DNA of 64,000 bases from Sporosarcina quadrami (lineage in GTDB: Bacteria; Bacillota; Bacilli; Bacillales_A; Planococcaceae). Position numbers and translations under genes: made by a program. This document shows, in pieces, positions 8,598 through 18,200 of this stretch. The first letter of the stretch is position 1; each line of letters starts with the position of its first letter. The stretch lies in NCBI RefSeq assembly GCF_014836615.1, contig NZ_JACSQN010000012.1, positions 1 through 64,000 of the forward strand, in the 5' to 3' direction. Under the pieces are notes generated by a model that saw only the letters and a program-made list of their open reading frames with translations, did not search any database and was not told the origin of the DNA.

Positions 8598-9581
8598 TTA
8601 TTTAGAGTTGAGCGCTTTTTCGAAGACGCTCAAGTTCCGTTCCATTAATGTGAAGTATGTTTCATTATTATCCATGTCTTCTTGGGTAAGCACGCCTAGA
8701 TTATGAAGAGTCAACGCTTCTGCACCTAGTTCTTTGCGGACGACTTCAGTCAATTTTGACGAGACGTTTTGCTCGAATAAGATATATTGCACATTCTCTT
8801 GCTTTGCTTGCTCTACTATTTTAGTCAGTTGTTTTTGTGAAGGCTCATTTTGGGAATTCAGCCCAGCAATAGCGACTTGATGCAATCCGTAGTCATTGGC
8901 AATGTATCCGAAAGCAGCATGGGATACGAAGAATGTCTTAGTAGGAGCTTGCTCGGTCATTTTCTTGAAACGGTCATCCAACTCAAGAAGATTATTTTCA
9001 AGTTTATCGAAATTCTTCATGAATGTGTCTTTCTGTTCCGGCATTTTTGTAATAAGTGAATCTTGAATTGACCGTGCCAATTCAATACTTAATGTTGGAG
9101 ATATCCATACATGGGGGTCAAATTCGCCATGGTCATGATGCTCTTCTTCGCCGTGCTCATCATGTTCATCTTCTCCATGCTCATGCTCATCATTTTCACT
9201 TAACTTGCTCTCGGGAATGGCATTTGCAGTAGCAATCATTTCAACGTGTTCATTTTTTAGTGTTTTCTGGGCGTTTTCAACAAATCCTTCTAGACCAAGT
9301 CCGATATAGAAAAAGAGATCAGATTTTGATAAAGCCATCATATCTTTTTGTGTTGGATCGAAAGAGTGTTCATCTGCCCCAGCTGGATAAATCGATTTGA
9401 CATCTACATATTCGCCACCGATTTGTTCAGTGAAGAATTGAAGAGGATAGACAGTTGTGTATACTGACAGCACTCCATCTTCTTTCTTTACCACTTCATT
9501 TTTATGATCTTTATTTCCACATGCACTGACAATCAACGTCAGAATGAATAAGAGAGAAATAAAGAATAGTCTTTTCTTCAT
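8598..9581 (-). CDS. zinc ABC transporter substrate-binding lipoprotein (ZnuA/AdcA-like)
   Basis: This cluster A-1 metal-binding protein captures zinc outside the membrane and passes it to an ABC importer. The 327-residue precursor has a lipoprotein signal with lipobox VSAC (Cys21). A His/Glu/Asp-rich loop lies near residues 130-155 (EHEHGEDEHDEHGEEEHHDH), followed by DPHVWISP, a family metal-binding segment. Other metal ligands are expected in ADEHSFDPT and SHAAFGY. The ATPase and permease genes are not adjacent. The Zur-box-like palindrome 21 bases upstream supports zinc rather than manganese as the substrate. Confidence 0.9.
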   Translation of the reverse strand: MKKRLFFISLLFILTLIVSACGNKDHKNEVVKKEDGVLSVYTTVYPLQFFTEQIGGEYVDVKSIYPAGADEHSFDPTQKDMMALSKSDLFFYIGLGLEGFVENAQKTLKNEHVEMIATANAIPESKLSENDEHEHGEDEHDEHGEEEHHDHGEFDPHVWISPTLSIELARSIQDSLITKMPEQKDTFMKNFDKLENNLLELDDRFKKMTEQAPTKTFFVSHAAFGYIANDYGLHQVAIAGLNSQNEPSQKQLTKIVEQAKQENVQYILFEQNVSSKLTEVVRKELGAEALTLHNLGVLTQEDMDNNETYFTLMERNLSVFEKALNSK

Positions 9582-9601
9582 TTGTAATACCTCCGCTTGC
9601 T

Positions 9602-9622
9602 AATAGTAATGATTACGATTTG
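9602..9622. promoter_or_regulatory. Zur box upstream of the zinc-binding lipoprotein gene
   Basis: Read on the minus strand the site is AAATCGTAATCATTACTATT, close to the Bacillus Zur consensus AAATCGTAATNATTACGATT. It lies about 20 bases from the start codon, a position for repression by zinc-loaded Zur. Confidence 0.8.
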
Positions 9623-9673
9623 AATACTTTCTTATAATACAAGATGATTAACAGTTTGGCAATAGAAAAAGAA

Positions 9674-9701
9674 AAAAATACCGGATTATACCGGTATTTT
9701 C
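9674..9701. terminator. terminator at the 3' end of yidD
   Basis: AAAATACCGG pairs with CCGGTATTTT with A/T tracts on both sides. It lies at the end of yidD on the minus strand. Confidence 0.75.
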
Positions 9702-9927
9702 ACTTTTTCAACTCTTTCTCTGGCACAGGGTCGAATCCGCCTTCATGGAAAGGATGACATCTTGAGATTCTTTTTATAGCGAGCCACGAACCTTTTAAAG
9801 CTCCGTGTTTCTGCAAAGCTTCAACTCCATAATGCGAGCAAGTTGGATAGAAGCGGCAAGTTGGTGGAGTTAAGGGAGATAGTATTTTTTGGTACACCTT
9901 TATAATACCGATTAATATCGATTTCAC
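9700..9927 (-). CDS. yidD: membrane protein insertion efficiency factor YidD
   Basis: This 75-residue protein carries the family signature [15 protein letters not shown] and a C-terminal [14 protein letters not shown]. YidD proteins attach to the inner face of the membrane through an N-terminal amphipathic helix and assist YidC/Sec-dependent insertion. The start is a GTG preceded by AAGGTG. In B. subtilis the orthologue (ytjA) is also in the ytk region. Confidence 0.93.
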   Translation of the reverse strand: MKSILIGIIKVYQKILSPLTPPTCRFYPTCSHYGVEALQKHGALKGSWLAIKRISRCHPFHEGGFDPVPEKELKK

Positions 9928-10024
9928 GAATTAAACACCTTACTTTCTGTCGTATGTTTATTTTATTTGTTTCAGTGGTAAATTAACAGAGAGAAGCATT
10001 ATATAACGGAAAGAGGTTGTTTAG

Positions 10025-10474
10025 ATGAGTAAAGAATTAATGACAGAATTGAACAAACAAGTATCCACATGGTCAGTCATGTATGCGAAATTGCATAACT
10101 ATCATTGGTATGTAAAAGGCAAAGAGTTCTTTACGTTGCATGCTAAGTTCGAAGAGCTTTATACAGAAGCGACGTTGCATATGGATGAAATTGCAGAACG
10201 GGTTTTGACACTTGGTGGAGAACCGACAGCAACATTGAAAGAGCATTTAAGCGAGTCTGTCGTAAAAGAGGCAACTGGCAAAGAAAAAGCGGAAGATATG
10301 GTAAAGACAACTGTCGATGATTTCGACAAGATTATGAAGTCGTTAAATAAAGGCATGGAGCTAGCTGCTGAAAATGGTGACGATAGAACTGAAGACCTAT
10401 TGAATGCTATTTATCAGAGCATTGAAAAGCACCAATGGATGTTGAACGCATTTCTTGGTGAAGATAATAAGTAA
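10025..10474 (+). CDS. dps: Dps-family ferritin-like DNA-protecting protein
   Basis: Dps dodecamers oxidise and store iron and shield DNA under stress. The 149-residue protein has the N-terminal motif LHNYHWYVKG with His24 and His27, His39, and HMDEIAER with Asp54 and Glu58, which together form the intersubunit ferroxidase site. The length and four-helix pattern match the family. The start ATG is preceded by GAAAGAGG. The gene has the same neighbour relation to ytkD as in B. subtilis. I see no confident PerR or SigB site. Confidence 0.93.
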   Translation: MSKELMTELNKQVSTWSVMYAKLHNYHWYVKGKEFFTLHAKFEELYTEATLHMDEIAERVLTLGGEPTATLKEHLSESVVKEATGKEKAEDMVKTTVDDFDKIMKSLNKGMELAAENGDDRTEDLLNAIYQSIEKHQWMLNAFLGEDNK

Positions 10475-10530
10475 TGCTTCACTTATTCATTAATCCTCCG
10501 ATAGAAGTAATATGAAGGGAGGAATGGATT

Positions 10531-10716
10531 GTGGACATGAATTCCATTATGGCAAGCCAATTGAGAAGTTTGCAGTCGACCGTTCAAATGAGTGTAATGA
10601 GTAAAGCACTGACGATGAATACGACTGCAGCGACAGAAATGTTGAATGCTTTACCAGACCAACCTTCTGTTGCCAGCCATCCTCATAAAGGCACTGTCAT
10701 CGATAGTAAAGCTTAG
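10531..10716 (+). CDS. YjfB-like putative motility protein
   Basis: The 61-residue protein contains MNSIMASQLRSLQ, then MSKALTMNT and ATEMLNALP, the pattern of the small YjfB family that has been linked to motility only by annotation. The GTG start is preceded by AAGGGAGG at 8 bases. It lies alone between dps and a terminator. The function is unknown and the family call rests on pattern recognition only. Confidence 0.65.
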   Translation: MDMNSIMASQLRSLQSTVQMSVMSKALTMNTTAATEMLNALPDQPSVASHPHKGTVIDSKA

Positions 10717-10720
10717 GTAG

Positions 10721-10758
10721 AAGTGCGAATTCCTTATTTTGGGGATTCGTGCTTTTTT
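10721..10758 (+). terminator. intrinsic terminator after the YjfB-like gene
   Basis: AAGTGCGAATTCC pairs with GGGATTCGTGCTT through two G-U pairs and is followed by six T. Confidence 0.8.
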
Positions 10759-10845
10759 GTTAAAATAAGCGTTTTGATTTTTAATTATAGTAGTGCATTG
10801 TTTTAGACCTATGAGCCATACTACTAAAAAAAAGGGTGGGTTCAT

Positions 10846-11178
10846 ATGGAAAATGAAAAAGTGAAAATGTATGTTTCAATCGGTAGTCAGCAGATCTATC
10901 CTCATAAATATGCGTCGCCATGGGAATATGAAGTAGAAATGGGCAAGGAATTTCTACCTGTATTTCAGGAGATATTCAGGCAGATGGACAAATTGGAATT
11001 CAGGAACTTCTTGCGTGCACATTTGCCATATGTCCCTTACCATTATGATAAGAACAATCATGAAGTTGATATGAAGACGAGGAAGTTATATGCATTAATT
11101 CATGAGTTTTCGGATGCTGAAACGAAGAAGTTTATTGAAGGATTGCCGTTATTCAAACCGGTAGAAATAACGCGCTAG
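10846..11178 (+). CDS. conserved small protein of unknown function, upstream of ytkD
   Basis: The 110-residue soluble protein has no signal peptide or membrane segment. It is rich in aromatic residues and His (YPHKYASPWEYEVEMG, HLPYVPYHYDKNNHEV) and ends in a basic tail. The AAGGGTGGG site and ATG are clear, and codon use resembles the housekeeping neighbours. It precedes the ytkD nudix gene by 53 bases and may be cotranscribed with it. I do not recognise the family. Confidence 0.7.
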   Translation: MENEKVKMYVSIGSQQIYPHKYASPWEYEVEMGKEFLPVFQEIFRQMDKLEFRNFLRAHLPYVPYHYDKNNHEVDMKTRKLYALIHEFSDAETKKFIEGLPLFKPVEITR

Positions 11179-11231
11179 TTCACAAGGACTCCGTTCTTCA
11201 TCCGATATTTGAAAGAAAGGATGAGAGCGAC

Positions 11232-11696
11232 ATGAGTACAATTTATACAGATTTGCTAGGAGCACATGTCGAATTGACATTTGGAGAGAATCGGCTAGGA
11301 ATGGAAGCACGGCATGTGCTCGTCGTGTTAAAACATGAAGGTAAATGGTTGTTGACGAGACATAATTTACGAGGAATTGAATTTCCGGGTGGCAAGGCAG
11401 AAGAAGGCGAGTCACTCGAGGAAGCAGCCATCCGGGAAACCATCGAAGAAACTGGCGTGACGATTACAAATTTAATCCGTTTTGCGGAGTATGTAGTAAA
11501 CAGTGATGAGCCATTCTGCAAAGCTGTATATACTGCAAAAGTTGCGAGTATTGATGGACATCCTCAATTGTTCGAAACGTTAGGTGCGTTGTGGATGACC
11601 GATGAGGAATTGTCAAATTGTGATGAGCTGAGCTTCCATATGAAAGATGAAGGGATGAAAGAAATACGAAAGCGGGTGATGCAGTTTGCAAAGTAA
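11232..11696 (+). CDS. ytkD: nudix NTP pyrophosphatase YtkD
   Basis: The protein aligns by eye with B. subtilis YtkD, an 8-oxo-dGTP diphosphatase that limits mutagenesis. The nudix box GGKAEEGESLEEAAIRETIE followed by ETGV matches the GX5EX7REUXEEXGU pattern near residues 58-80. FxGGK precedes it as expected. Its 154-residue length is normal. The stop overlaps the downstream ytmA start by 11 bases. Confidence 0.88.
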   Translation: MSTIYTDLLGAHVELTFGENRLGMEARHVLVVLKHEGKWLLTRHNLRGIEFPGGKAEEGESLEEAAIRETIEETGVTITNLIRFAEYVVNSDEPFCKAVYTAKVASIDGHPQLFETLGALWMTDEELSNCDELSFHMKDEGMKEIRKRVMQFAK

Positions 11697-12486
11697 CGGA
11701 TCAATTGTATCCAAAAGGGATTACCCCTCCCCGAACCCACATATACTTCTGCAAGAAATCACCTATATGTCAGATGGTCTTAAAGTAAAAGGCTTGCTGG
11801 CCCAGCCGAAAGTTGAAGGGAACTATGAAGGCATTCTTTACTTACGTGGCGGCATGCAACATATCGGAATGGTACGACCGTCAAGAATTGCCCAATTTGC
11901 TTCACAAGGTTTTATCGTATTTGCACCTTACTATCGTGGCAACAGGGGTGGCGAAGGACGTGATGAGTTTGCCGGAGGGGACCGTTCGGATGCAGTGTAT
12001 GCGGTTGACGTCCTGAAACAGCACATGCCTGCGAATAAAGACAGAATCCATCTATATGCTTTCTCAAGAGGCGGAATCATGGCGCTTTGGACAGCTATTT
12101 TGCGCGACGATATCACTTCCGTCGTCACGTGGGCGGGTGTTTCAGATGTTGTTTTTACATATAATGAGCGGGAAGATATGCGAAGGATGATGAAGAGAGT
12201 TATTGGTGGGACGCCTGTCAATATGCCTGATGCGTATCGGGAACGAACGGCTTTGTTCCGTGTGGATGAAATCGAAGCGAATGTCCTGATTATACATGGG
12301 ATGAAAGATGAAAATGTCTCATTTGAGCAGGCAATATTGCTGGAAGATGCGTTGCGTGAACATAAAAAAACATACGAAACGTGGTTCTTTCCGGAGTATA
12401 CACATCATTTTCCCGCAGAACATAATGCACAGACGGTTAGGGATTTATGTGATTGGATGAAGATGCAAGGAAATGATTTGTTCTAA
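11686..12486 (+). CDS. ytmA: alpha/beta hydrolase YtmA (S9 peptidase-like)
   Basis: The 266-residue hydrolase resembles B. subtilis YtmA along its length: YLRGGMQHIGMVRPSRI, FAPYYRGNRGGEG, nucleophile Ser in AFSRGGIMALW, HGMKDENVS with the Asp, and YTHHFPAEHN with the His. The fold is that of prolyl-oligopeptidase-type hydrolases, but the substrate is not known. The start overlaps ytkD. In B. subtilis ytmA is close to pckA; here the ABC transporter pair intervenes. Confidence 0.88.
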   Translation: MQSNGSIVSKRDYPSPNPHILLQEITYMSDGLKVKGLLAQPKVEGNYEGILYLRGGMQHIGMVRPSRIAQFASQGFIVFAPYYRGNRGGEGRDEFAGGDRSDAVYAVDVLKQHMPANKDRIHLYAFSRGGIMALWTAILRDDITSVVTWAGVSDVVFTYNEREDMRRMMKRVIGGTPVNMPDAYRERTALFRVDEIEANVLIIHGMKDENVSFEQAILLEDALREHKKTYETWFFPEYTHHFPAEHNAQTVRDLCDWMKMQGNDLF

Positions 12487-12548
12487 TAGAGCTAAAGCAG
12501 TGGTATAAAAGTTAACATTGCTTAATAACACTATATTAAAAGACAAAT

Positions 12549-12580
12549 GGGCATCGCATTAGCGGTGCTTTTTCTTTTTT
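12549..12580 (+). terminator. intrinsic terminator after ytmA
   Basis: GGCATCGC pairs with GCGGTGCT around an ATTA loop, followed by a T-rich tail. The rest of the 210-base gap to the ABC permease holds nothing else I recognise. Confidence 0.75.
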
Positions 12581-12697
12581 TATATAGTTTTTAACCATGG
12601 CTAAAATCCTATATACTTATTGTAAGATATATGTAAATATTGAATTATAAGAATAGACGTGCAAATAAGGCATATTCCTGTCTTGGAGGTACTCAAA

Positions 12698-15184
12698 ATG
12701 AAAGAAGTTGTTCAGTTTGTTTTAAAAGGAATTGTTAAAAGTAAATACTTGTTATTCGCACTATTGGCTATGATTGTAGTTGCGATGTCGTTATTAATTC
12801 TTAATCAGCAGCAGCCTAGTTCAACATTGAAAGAATTCGAAAGTACTGTTTTAAATGACAAGAGTAATTTGAATTTTATTATTGGTAAGTTTCTACTGAG
12901 GGAATCTGAGCTTGGTTTAGATGAGGAACAACAAATTTCGCTAGACAGTTTACTTATACATGAAAATTATTTGAAAGAAATCATTCAAAAAGTACGATCA
13001 GAAAGTTTAGATTTTGTTACTGAACAAAAAAGATATATTGAAGAGTATCAAACGTACACAGAGCATTCTGATGTTATCGTTCATTCGAGAAATAATTTTT
13101 TCGATCCGTTAGATAAAATTGAGTTGTTGGAAAAGCATCAACTTCCTTACTTGGAAGAAAAAACTCCATGGAATACTTCTCTTTTTACGAAACAGTTATT
13201 TCAGATATTTTTTAGTCCTGTAATTGCTTTTTTGTTCTTATTGTTATTTATTTACAAATACATATCTGATCGCGATAATCAGACATTTGAATTTTTAAAA
13301 CTAAATTCTTTATCGCCAACATCAATTTACTATGGTTACCTAATTCCATTTATAATAATGATTGTAGGATATGCTTTCTTTGCAGCACTACTTTCATTTT
13401 TACCTGTCTTATTAACGGGAAACATAAATACAATTCATTATCCGATTGATGTGAATTTAATTGGGGAAAGCAACTTAGTTTATGTTTGGAAATGGCTCAT
13501 TTATATGCCAATTGGCTGGAGTATTTTTGTGTCAATACTCCTGGTTTTTTTAATGGCATTGCTAAGAATGAGATTGTCCATGGGGCTAACATTAACTCTT
13601 TTTGCATCATTACCTTTAGCAGGTTATTTTATCTTCACGCAATTTAAATTTTCACTGTTCAACCCGATTCATTTAATATTTTTTTACGAAGAAAATTTAT
13701 TATCGCTAAACCGTTTTATCTTTTACTTATTATTGATGTTTTGTTTGTTGGTATTATGTTTAATCGCCCTATATCCTATATTTAACATGAAAAATTTGCG
13801 TTATAAATTTAATTATTCGAATTCATCACAGAAAAAACAATACATCCCAAAAAAGAAGTGGAAGTTAATTCAATTTGAATATATAAAATCTAAACGAAAA
13901 AATATGGTACTCTTTAACGCTGTTATTTTATTTTTAATTATTGGCGGGACGCTTATTTATGTTAATCAGCAATATGTAACGCTCCCTAAAAAGTACACAA
14001 ATATTATTGATGGCTTAATAGATACTAGAATGGTAGGTCTTTCTAATAACACTGCTTCTTTATTTTCAATGGAAACAGAGAGCGAGATTTTACTAGCAAA
14101 AGGCGAATTTGTAGAGGGTTTTGACGAGGAGATTGCCTCTGTAAAGAAAAAGATTGAGCTTGCTAATAATGATATTAAACACTTGAATGAATTCTACGAT
14201 GAAATTGAAAAGGGGGATTTCACAGAACGATTTAATCAAGAAGTTTTCTTTGTAGACTTTGAACATATTAAAGAAATATCAAAGACTTTACAAAATCGTT
14301 CTGGTTTAAATATTCTTGCTTCCATCGAACAAAATAGAATCTTAGATGAAAAGAATATAACACCGTGGAAAGTTAGTTATTTACTAAACACAAAATTTTA
14401 TCATCCCAAAGAATTTATTAACGATGAAATATATTATAAAGTCGCAAAAGCAAATTATGATCAAAGTGTAAAATATGACAACAGTGCGCTGTTTTTCCTT
14501 TATAAATATTTTGATTGGAATATAATGTGGCTTGCTTTAGCTGCTTTTGTCATTTTGATGTGGACGAGTATTTCAGCAGAATATAGGCCGACATTATCCA
14601 AAAACTTCTTATTAACAAAACCAATTTCATTTAAATCAGTTTATGTTAGTAAATGGGTATACAATTTATTCATCACGTATTCTTTATTACTGGGTGTTTT
14701 GGGAGTTACTTTGCTCGTAGGCATAGTGTTCGGTGGTTTAGGTGAATCTCAATACCCAATGCTCGTTTATTCACTTGAAAATTATAACGAAAGCTTATTA
14801 TTCTCATTCGAAGAAGGAATTTATTTCCACTTTGAAAGTTTGTTAATGATGATAGTAAAAAGCGGACTACTTATCGTCGGACATGTATTCTTCCTGAACA
14901 GTTTATTTAGTTTGGTAGGCAGATGGTTCAGGAATCAATATGCAACGATTATGATTACACTATTGTTAACATTTTCAGGCTATTTTCTTGCAAACTATGA
15001 CATTGAAGCAAGCTGGATCTATTTAAATCCATTTATATATTTTGATACTTGGAATGTTATAGATGGGTGGAGTTCTATCGAAGCCAACTCTTCAAAAGTA
15101 AATTTTGTGTATGGAACGAATGTATTATTTTCAGGCGGTTTATTATTATTTATTGCAGGATTGTTAGGAAGGAAGCGTAAATAA
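12698..15184 (+). CDS. large ABC-2 type permease, apparently two permease units fused
   Basis: The 828-residue membrane protein starts at ATG 12698, after TTGGAGGT. It has two similar halves. Each starts with a short basic cytoplasmic segment and one membrane span ending in NQQ (about residues 14-38 and 405-430). An extracellular charged, partly coiled-coil domain follows (about 40-165 and 435-600), then four to five spans (about 175-370 and 610-820). This matches an internal duplication or fusion of two ABC-2 permeases. The base composition is clearly more AT-rich than ytmA and pckA on either side. The ATPase gene follows after 2 bases. Substrate and direction of transport are unknown; an export or membrane-stress role would be typical. 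Confidence 0.85.
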   Translation: MKEVVQFVLKGIVKSKYLLFALLAMIVVAMSLLILNQQQPSSTLKEFESTVLNDKSNLNFIIGKFLLRESELGLDEEQQISLDSLLIHENYLKEIIQKVRSESLDFVTEQKRYIEEYQTYTEHSDVIVHSRNNFFDPLDKIELLEKHQLPYLEEKTPWNTSLFTKQLFQIFFSPVIAFLFLLLFIYKYISDRDNQTFEFLKLNSLSPTSIYYGYLIPFIIMIVGYAFFAALLSFLPVLLTGNINTIHYPIDVNLIGESNLVYVWKWLIYMPIGWSIFVSILLVFLMALLRMRLSMGLTLTLFASLPLAGYFIFTQFKFSLFNPIHLIFFYEENLLSLNRFIFYLLLMFCLLVLCLIALYPIFNMKNLRYKFNYSNSSQKKQYIPKKKWKLIQFEYIKSKRKNMVLFNAVILFLIIGGTLIYVNQQYVTLPKKYTNIIDGLIDTRMVGLSNNTASLFSMETESEILLAKGEFVEGFDEEIASVKKKIELANNDIKHLNEFYDEIEKGDFTERFNQEVFFVDFEHIKEISKTLQNRSGLNILASIEQNRILDEKNITPWKVSYLLNTKFYHPKEFINDEIYYKVAKANYDQSVKYDNSALFFLYKYFDWNIMWLALAAFVILMWTSISAEYRPTLSKNFLLTKPISFKSVYVSKWVYNLFITYSLLLGVLGVTLLVGIVFGGLGESQYPMLVYSLENYNESLLFSFEEGIYFHFESLLMMIVKSGLLIVGHVFFLNSLFSLVGRWFRNQYATIMITLLLTFSGYFLANYDIEASWIYLNPFIYFDTWNVIDGWSSIEANSSKVNFVYGTNVLFSGGLLLFIAGLLGRKRK

Positions 15185-15186
15185 AT

Positions 15187-16062
15187 ATGATCGTATTAAA
15201 AGTAGATAAACTTACGAAAAGTTATGGTAAAAAACACGTTTTAAAAGATTTTTCATTTGAAATAAATGAAGGTGATTTAATCGGCTTAGTGGGACCAAAC
15301 GGTGCTGGGAAATCCACTTTAATGAGGGCAATTCTTTCTTTGGAAGAAGTAGATGGTGGTGAAGTTACAGTTAAGGGTATTTCAAATAAGAACTCCGACT
15401 TTTTTAAGCACGTAACATTTTTACCGAGCGATAATTATTTATATACTCAATTATCCGGCTACGATCATTTAGCTTTCGTTGCAAATATTTATAAGTTAGG
15501 GAAATATAATATAGAAGAAGTCATTGACTTAATTGGAATACGCTCGTATGTAAATGATTCTGTTAAATCATACTCTTATGGAATGAGACAGCATTTATTA
15601 ATAGCTTTGAGTATACTTACGAAGCCAAAATTAATATTGATGGATGAACCTTTTAATGGTTTAGATCCTACGAGTATTATCGAATTAAAACAATTAATTC
15701 GGACCCTGCACAATCAAAAAATTAGTATCGTTGTATCGACACATAGCTTAGATATTTTGGAAGATTTAACGAGCACCATTTGGTTTATTAAAGAAGGTGA
15801 ATTAACAAGAAATCTGAATATGAATGAATCTGACTCGATTTATGAAATTGAGGTTGAAGACTCCATCAATCTATCACTTGAATCTCTCATGGAAGATAGT
15901 CATCTTTCTTTCACTATAATCGAAAATCGAATTTTCACATCTGAAGAGGAATCGATTGAAAATTATTTAGCATATTTATTAGAAAATAACGTGAAAATCA
16001 ATTCAGTCAATCGAAGTAAGAAAAAATTAGAAGAATTGTACAAGAGTTTTTATGGAGTTTAG
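15187..16062 (+). CDS. ABC transporter ATP-binding protein
   Basis: The 291-residue ATPase has Walker A GPNGAGKST, the signature segment SYSYGMRQ, Walker B LILMDEPFNGLDP and the switch His in VVSTHSLDIL. A C-terminal extension of about 80 residues may be regulatory. It is the partner of the permease directly upstream: one ATPase for a double-length permease. AT-rich base composition sets the pair apart from its neighbours and suggests acquisition as a unit. Confidence 0.93.
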   Translation: MIVLKVDKLTKSYGKKHVLKDFSFEINEGDLIGLVGPNGAGKSTLMRAILSLEEVDGGEVTVKGISNKNSDFFKHVTFLPSDNYLYTQLSGYDHLAFVANIYKLGKYNIEEVIDLIGIRSYVNDSVKSYSYGMRQHLLIALSILTKPKLILMDEPFNGLDPTSIIELKQLIRTLHNQKISIVVSTHSLDILEDLTSTIWFIKEGELTRNLNMNESDSIYEIEVEDSINLSLESLMEDSHLSFTIIENRIFTSEEESIENYLAYLLENNVKINSVNRSKKKLEELYKSFYGV

Positions 16063-16100
16063 AAGAATGAATATTTATTAATATAGCTTTCTGCAAATAC

Positions 16101-16138
16101 AAAAATCCAGGTGCCCGTATCGGCCCCTGGATTTTTTT
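16101..16138. terminator. bidirectional terminator between the ABC pair and pckA
   Basis: AAAATCCAGG pairs with CCTGGATTTT, with a GC-rich loop and a seven-T tail. It serves both convergent genes. Confidence 0.9.
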
Positions 16139-16140
16139 CA

Positions 16141-17727
16141 TTATGCTGTCGGTCCGCCTTTTTCCAAAATAGCTTCAGAAACGTGATTGAATTTCTTGAA
16201 GTTTTCACGGAAAAGATCAGCCAATTCGTTCGCTTTCTGATCGTATGCTGCTGGATCAGACCAAGCGTTGCGAGGGTTCAACACTTCTGTTGGAACGCCT
16301 TCAATCGCTGTTGGCATAGCTAGACCAAACACTTCATTCTGTTCATATTCTACATCGTTCAAATCTCCTGCGATTGCTGCACGTACCATTGTACGAGTAT
16401 GCTTGAGTGACATACGGTTACCTACCCCATAAACGCCTCCAGTCCAACCTGTATTCACGAGGAATACTTGTGAATCATGCTCGTCAATTTTTTGTCCTAG
16501 CATTTCTGCATAGACGTTTGCCGGCAATGGAAGGAAAGGAGATCCAAAGCAAGTTGAGAATGTTGCTTCAGGTGCTGTAATTCCGCGCTCAGTTCCTGCA
16601 AGTTTAGATGTAAATCCACTTAGGAAGTGATACATTGCCTGTTCTTTCGTCAATTTAGAGATTGGAGGCAATACGCCGAATGCATCTGCAGTCAAGAACA
16701 CGATTGTTTTAGGGTGTCCTGCAACTGATGGTGTGACGATATTTTCAATGTTTTGGATAGGGTAAGCCGCACGCGTATTTTCTGTTAATGAATTGTCGTC
16801 ATAATCAGGTTTACGAGTCTTCTCATCTAGTACTACGTTCTCAAGAACAGAACCGAACTGGATTGCGCCATAGATTTCAGGTTCTTTCTCTTGGGACAAG
16901 TTGATGCACTTTGCATAACATCCGCCTTCGATGTTGAAAACGCCGTTATCAGACCAGCCGTGCTCATCATCACCGATTAGTTTGCGGTGGGCATCAGCAG
17001 ATAGAGTCGTTTTACCTGTTCCGGAAAGACCGAAGAATAAAGCTACATCGCCTTCTTCTCCAACGTTAGCGGAGCAGTGCATTGGAAGGATTCCTTGTTC
17101 AGGAAGCAAATAGTTCATAACAGAGAAAATAGATTTTTTCATTTCTCCAGCATATTCAGTACCTCCGATTAGCACGATACGCTTTTCAAGTGATACAATA
17201 ATGAAAGTTTCGGAATTTGTTCCATCCACTTCAGGATCTGCTTTGAATGAAGGAGCTGCAAGAATTGTAAATTGTGCTTCATGCGTCTTTAATTCTTCTG
17301 CCGTAGGGCGGATGAATAGATTATGAACAAACAGGTTTTGCCAAGCGTACTCATTGATGACTTGAATTGACAGCTGTGAATCCTTGTCAGCACCGGCATA
17401 GCCTTTGAAGACGAACAATTCGTCTTTCGCTTTTAAATGACCAAGCACTTTCGTATATAAGGAATCGAAAATTTCTGTGGAGATCGGACGGTTCACTTTA
17501 CCCCAATCAATTTTATCTTTCGAAGAATCTTCTTCAACTGTGTATTTATCTTCAGGAGAACGGCCAGTATACTTACCAGTTCGCGCAGTAATTGCGCCGT
17601 CCGTTGAAAGTTCCGCTTCTCCGCGAGATGTCGCTTTTTCAACTAATTCCGCCACTGAAGGCTGCAAGTTGACGTTATTGCCTGAAAGTAACTCATTTAG
17701 TCCGTTTTCAATTTTCGCTGAGATCAT
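16141..17727 (-). CDS. pckA: phosphoenolpyruvate carboxykinase (ATP) PckA
   Basis: PckA makes phosphoenolpyruvate from oxaloacetate at the entry of gluconeogenesis. The ATG at 17727 gives 528 residues, matching B. subtilis PckA (527). The frame is open 24 codons further upstream, but that part has no ribosome binding site and no family similarity. Motifs: [19 protein letters not shown] segment (here [15 protein letters not shown]), P-loop [22 protein letters not shown] and NTGWTGG. It faces away from metK, as in B. subtilis. Confidence 0.95.
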   Translation of the reverse strand: MISAKIENGLNELLSGNNVNLQPSVAELVEKATSRGEAELSTDGAITARTGKYTGRSPEDKYTVEEDSSKDKIDWGKVNRPISTEIFDSLYTKVLGHLKAKDELFVFKGYAGADKDSQLSIQVINEYAWQNLFVHNLFIRPTAEELKTHEAQFTILAAPSFKADPEVDGTNSETFIIVSLEKRIVLIGGTEYAGEMKKSIFSVMNYLLPEQGILPMHCSANVGEEGDVALFFGLSGTGKTTLSADAHRKLIGDDEHGWSDNGVFNIEGGCYAKCINLSQEKEPEIYGAIQFGSVLENVVLDEKTRKPDYDDNSLTENTRAAYPIQNIENIVTPSVAGHPKTIVFLTADAFGVLPPISKLTKEQAMYHFLSGFTSKLAGTERGITAPEATFSTCFGSPFLPLPANVYAEMLGQKIDEHDSQVFLVNTGWTGGVYGVGNRMSLKHTRTMVRAAIAGDLNDVEYEQNEVFGLAMPTAIEGVPTEVLNPRNAWSDPAAYDQKANELADLFRENFKKFNHVSEAILEKGGPTA

Positions 17728-17855
17728 ATATATCGTACCGTCCTTTACATGTAATCCCACCTGAATGGGTATCATCACATTTCGTAAATAGTATAACACA
17801 TTACGTATAATAATCTATACTAATTGAAAACTCAAGTATGAAACAGAGAAAGTAT

Positions 17856-17884
17856 TTGACAAAATCCAATCTTTTTCGTAGCAT
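17856..17884 (+). promoter_or_regulatory. promoter of the metK leader
   Basis: TTGACA (17856-17861) and TAGCAT (17879-17884) are 17 bases apart, about 20 bases before the riboswitch starts. Confidence 0.75.
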
Positions 17885-17900
17885 TGTTAGATGAACGGAT

Positions 17901-18015
17901 ACTCTTATCCCGAGCTGGTGGAGGGACAGGCCCTATGAAACCCGGCAACCTGCGCAGGAACTTCTGCGAGAAGGTGCCAACCTGGAGCAAGGTTAAATCC
18001 TTGGACGATAAGAGT
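17901..18015 (+). ncRNA. SAM-I riboswitch (S-box)
   Basis: The closing stem ACTCTTATC / GATAAGAGT, the GAGGGACAGGCCC and GAAACCCGGCAACC segments, and the GGTGCCAACCTGG core followed by GCAAGG are the conserved S-box parts. SAM binding stabilises this aptamer and allows the downstream terminator to form, shutting off metK. Confidence 0.97.
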
Positions 18016-18039
18016 GAAAGGTGCTGCTTTTGAAAATAT

Positions 18040-18077
18040 GCCTTTCCTCATGTATTTACGTGAGCGAAGGGCTTTTT
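18040..18077 (+). terminator. S-box regulated terminator upstream of metK
   Basis: GCCTTTCCTCA pairs imperfectly with TGAGCGAAGGGC and is followed by five T. It lies between the S-box aptamer and the metK ribosome binding site. Confidence 0.8.
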
Positions 18078-18200
18078 ATATTCATTTTCTCGGCCCTTAA
18101 TCCTTGTGTATGTTGACGTCGACTCTCTTCAGGCGTGGAACAAACTGGGACAAATAGAGTACCGTATCAATATTAACAAGCCGTTAAGGAGGAAACTACA

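Noticed and set aside
17728..17799. Extended N-terminus of PckA
   Set aside because: The 24 extra codons have no ribosome site and no match to the family; the length from 17727 is typical.
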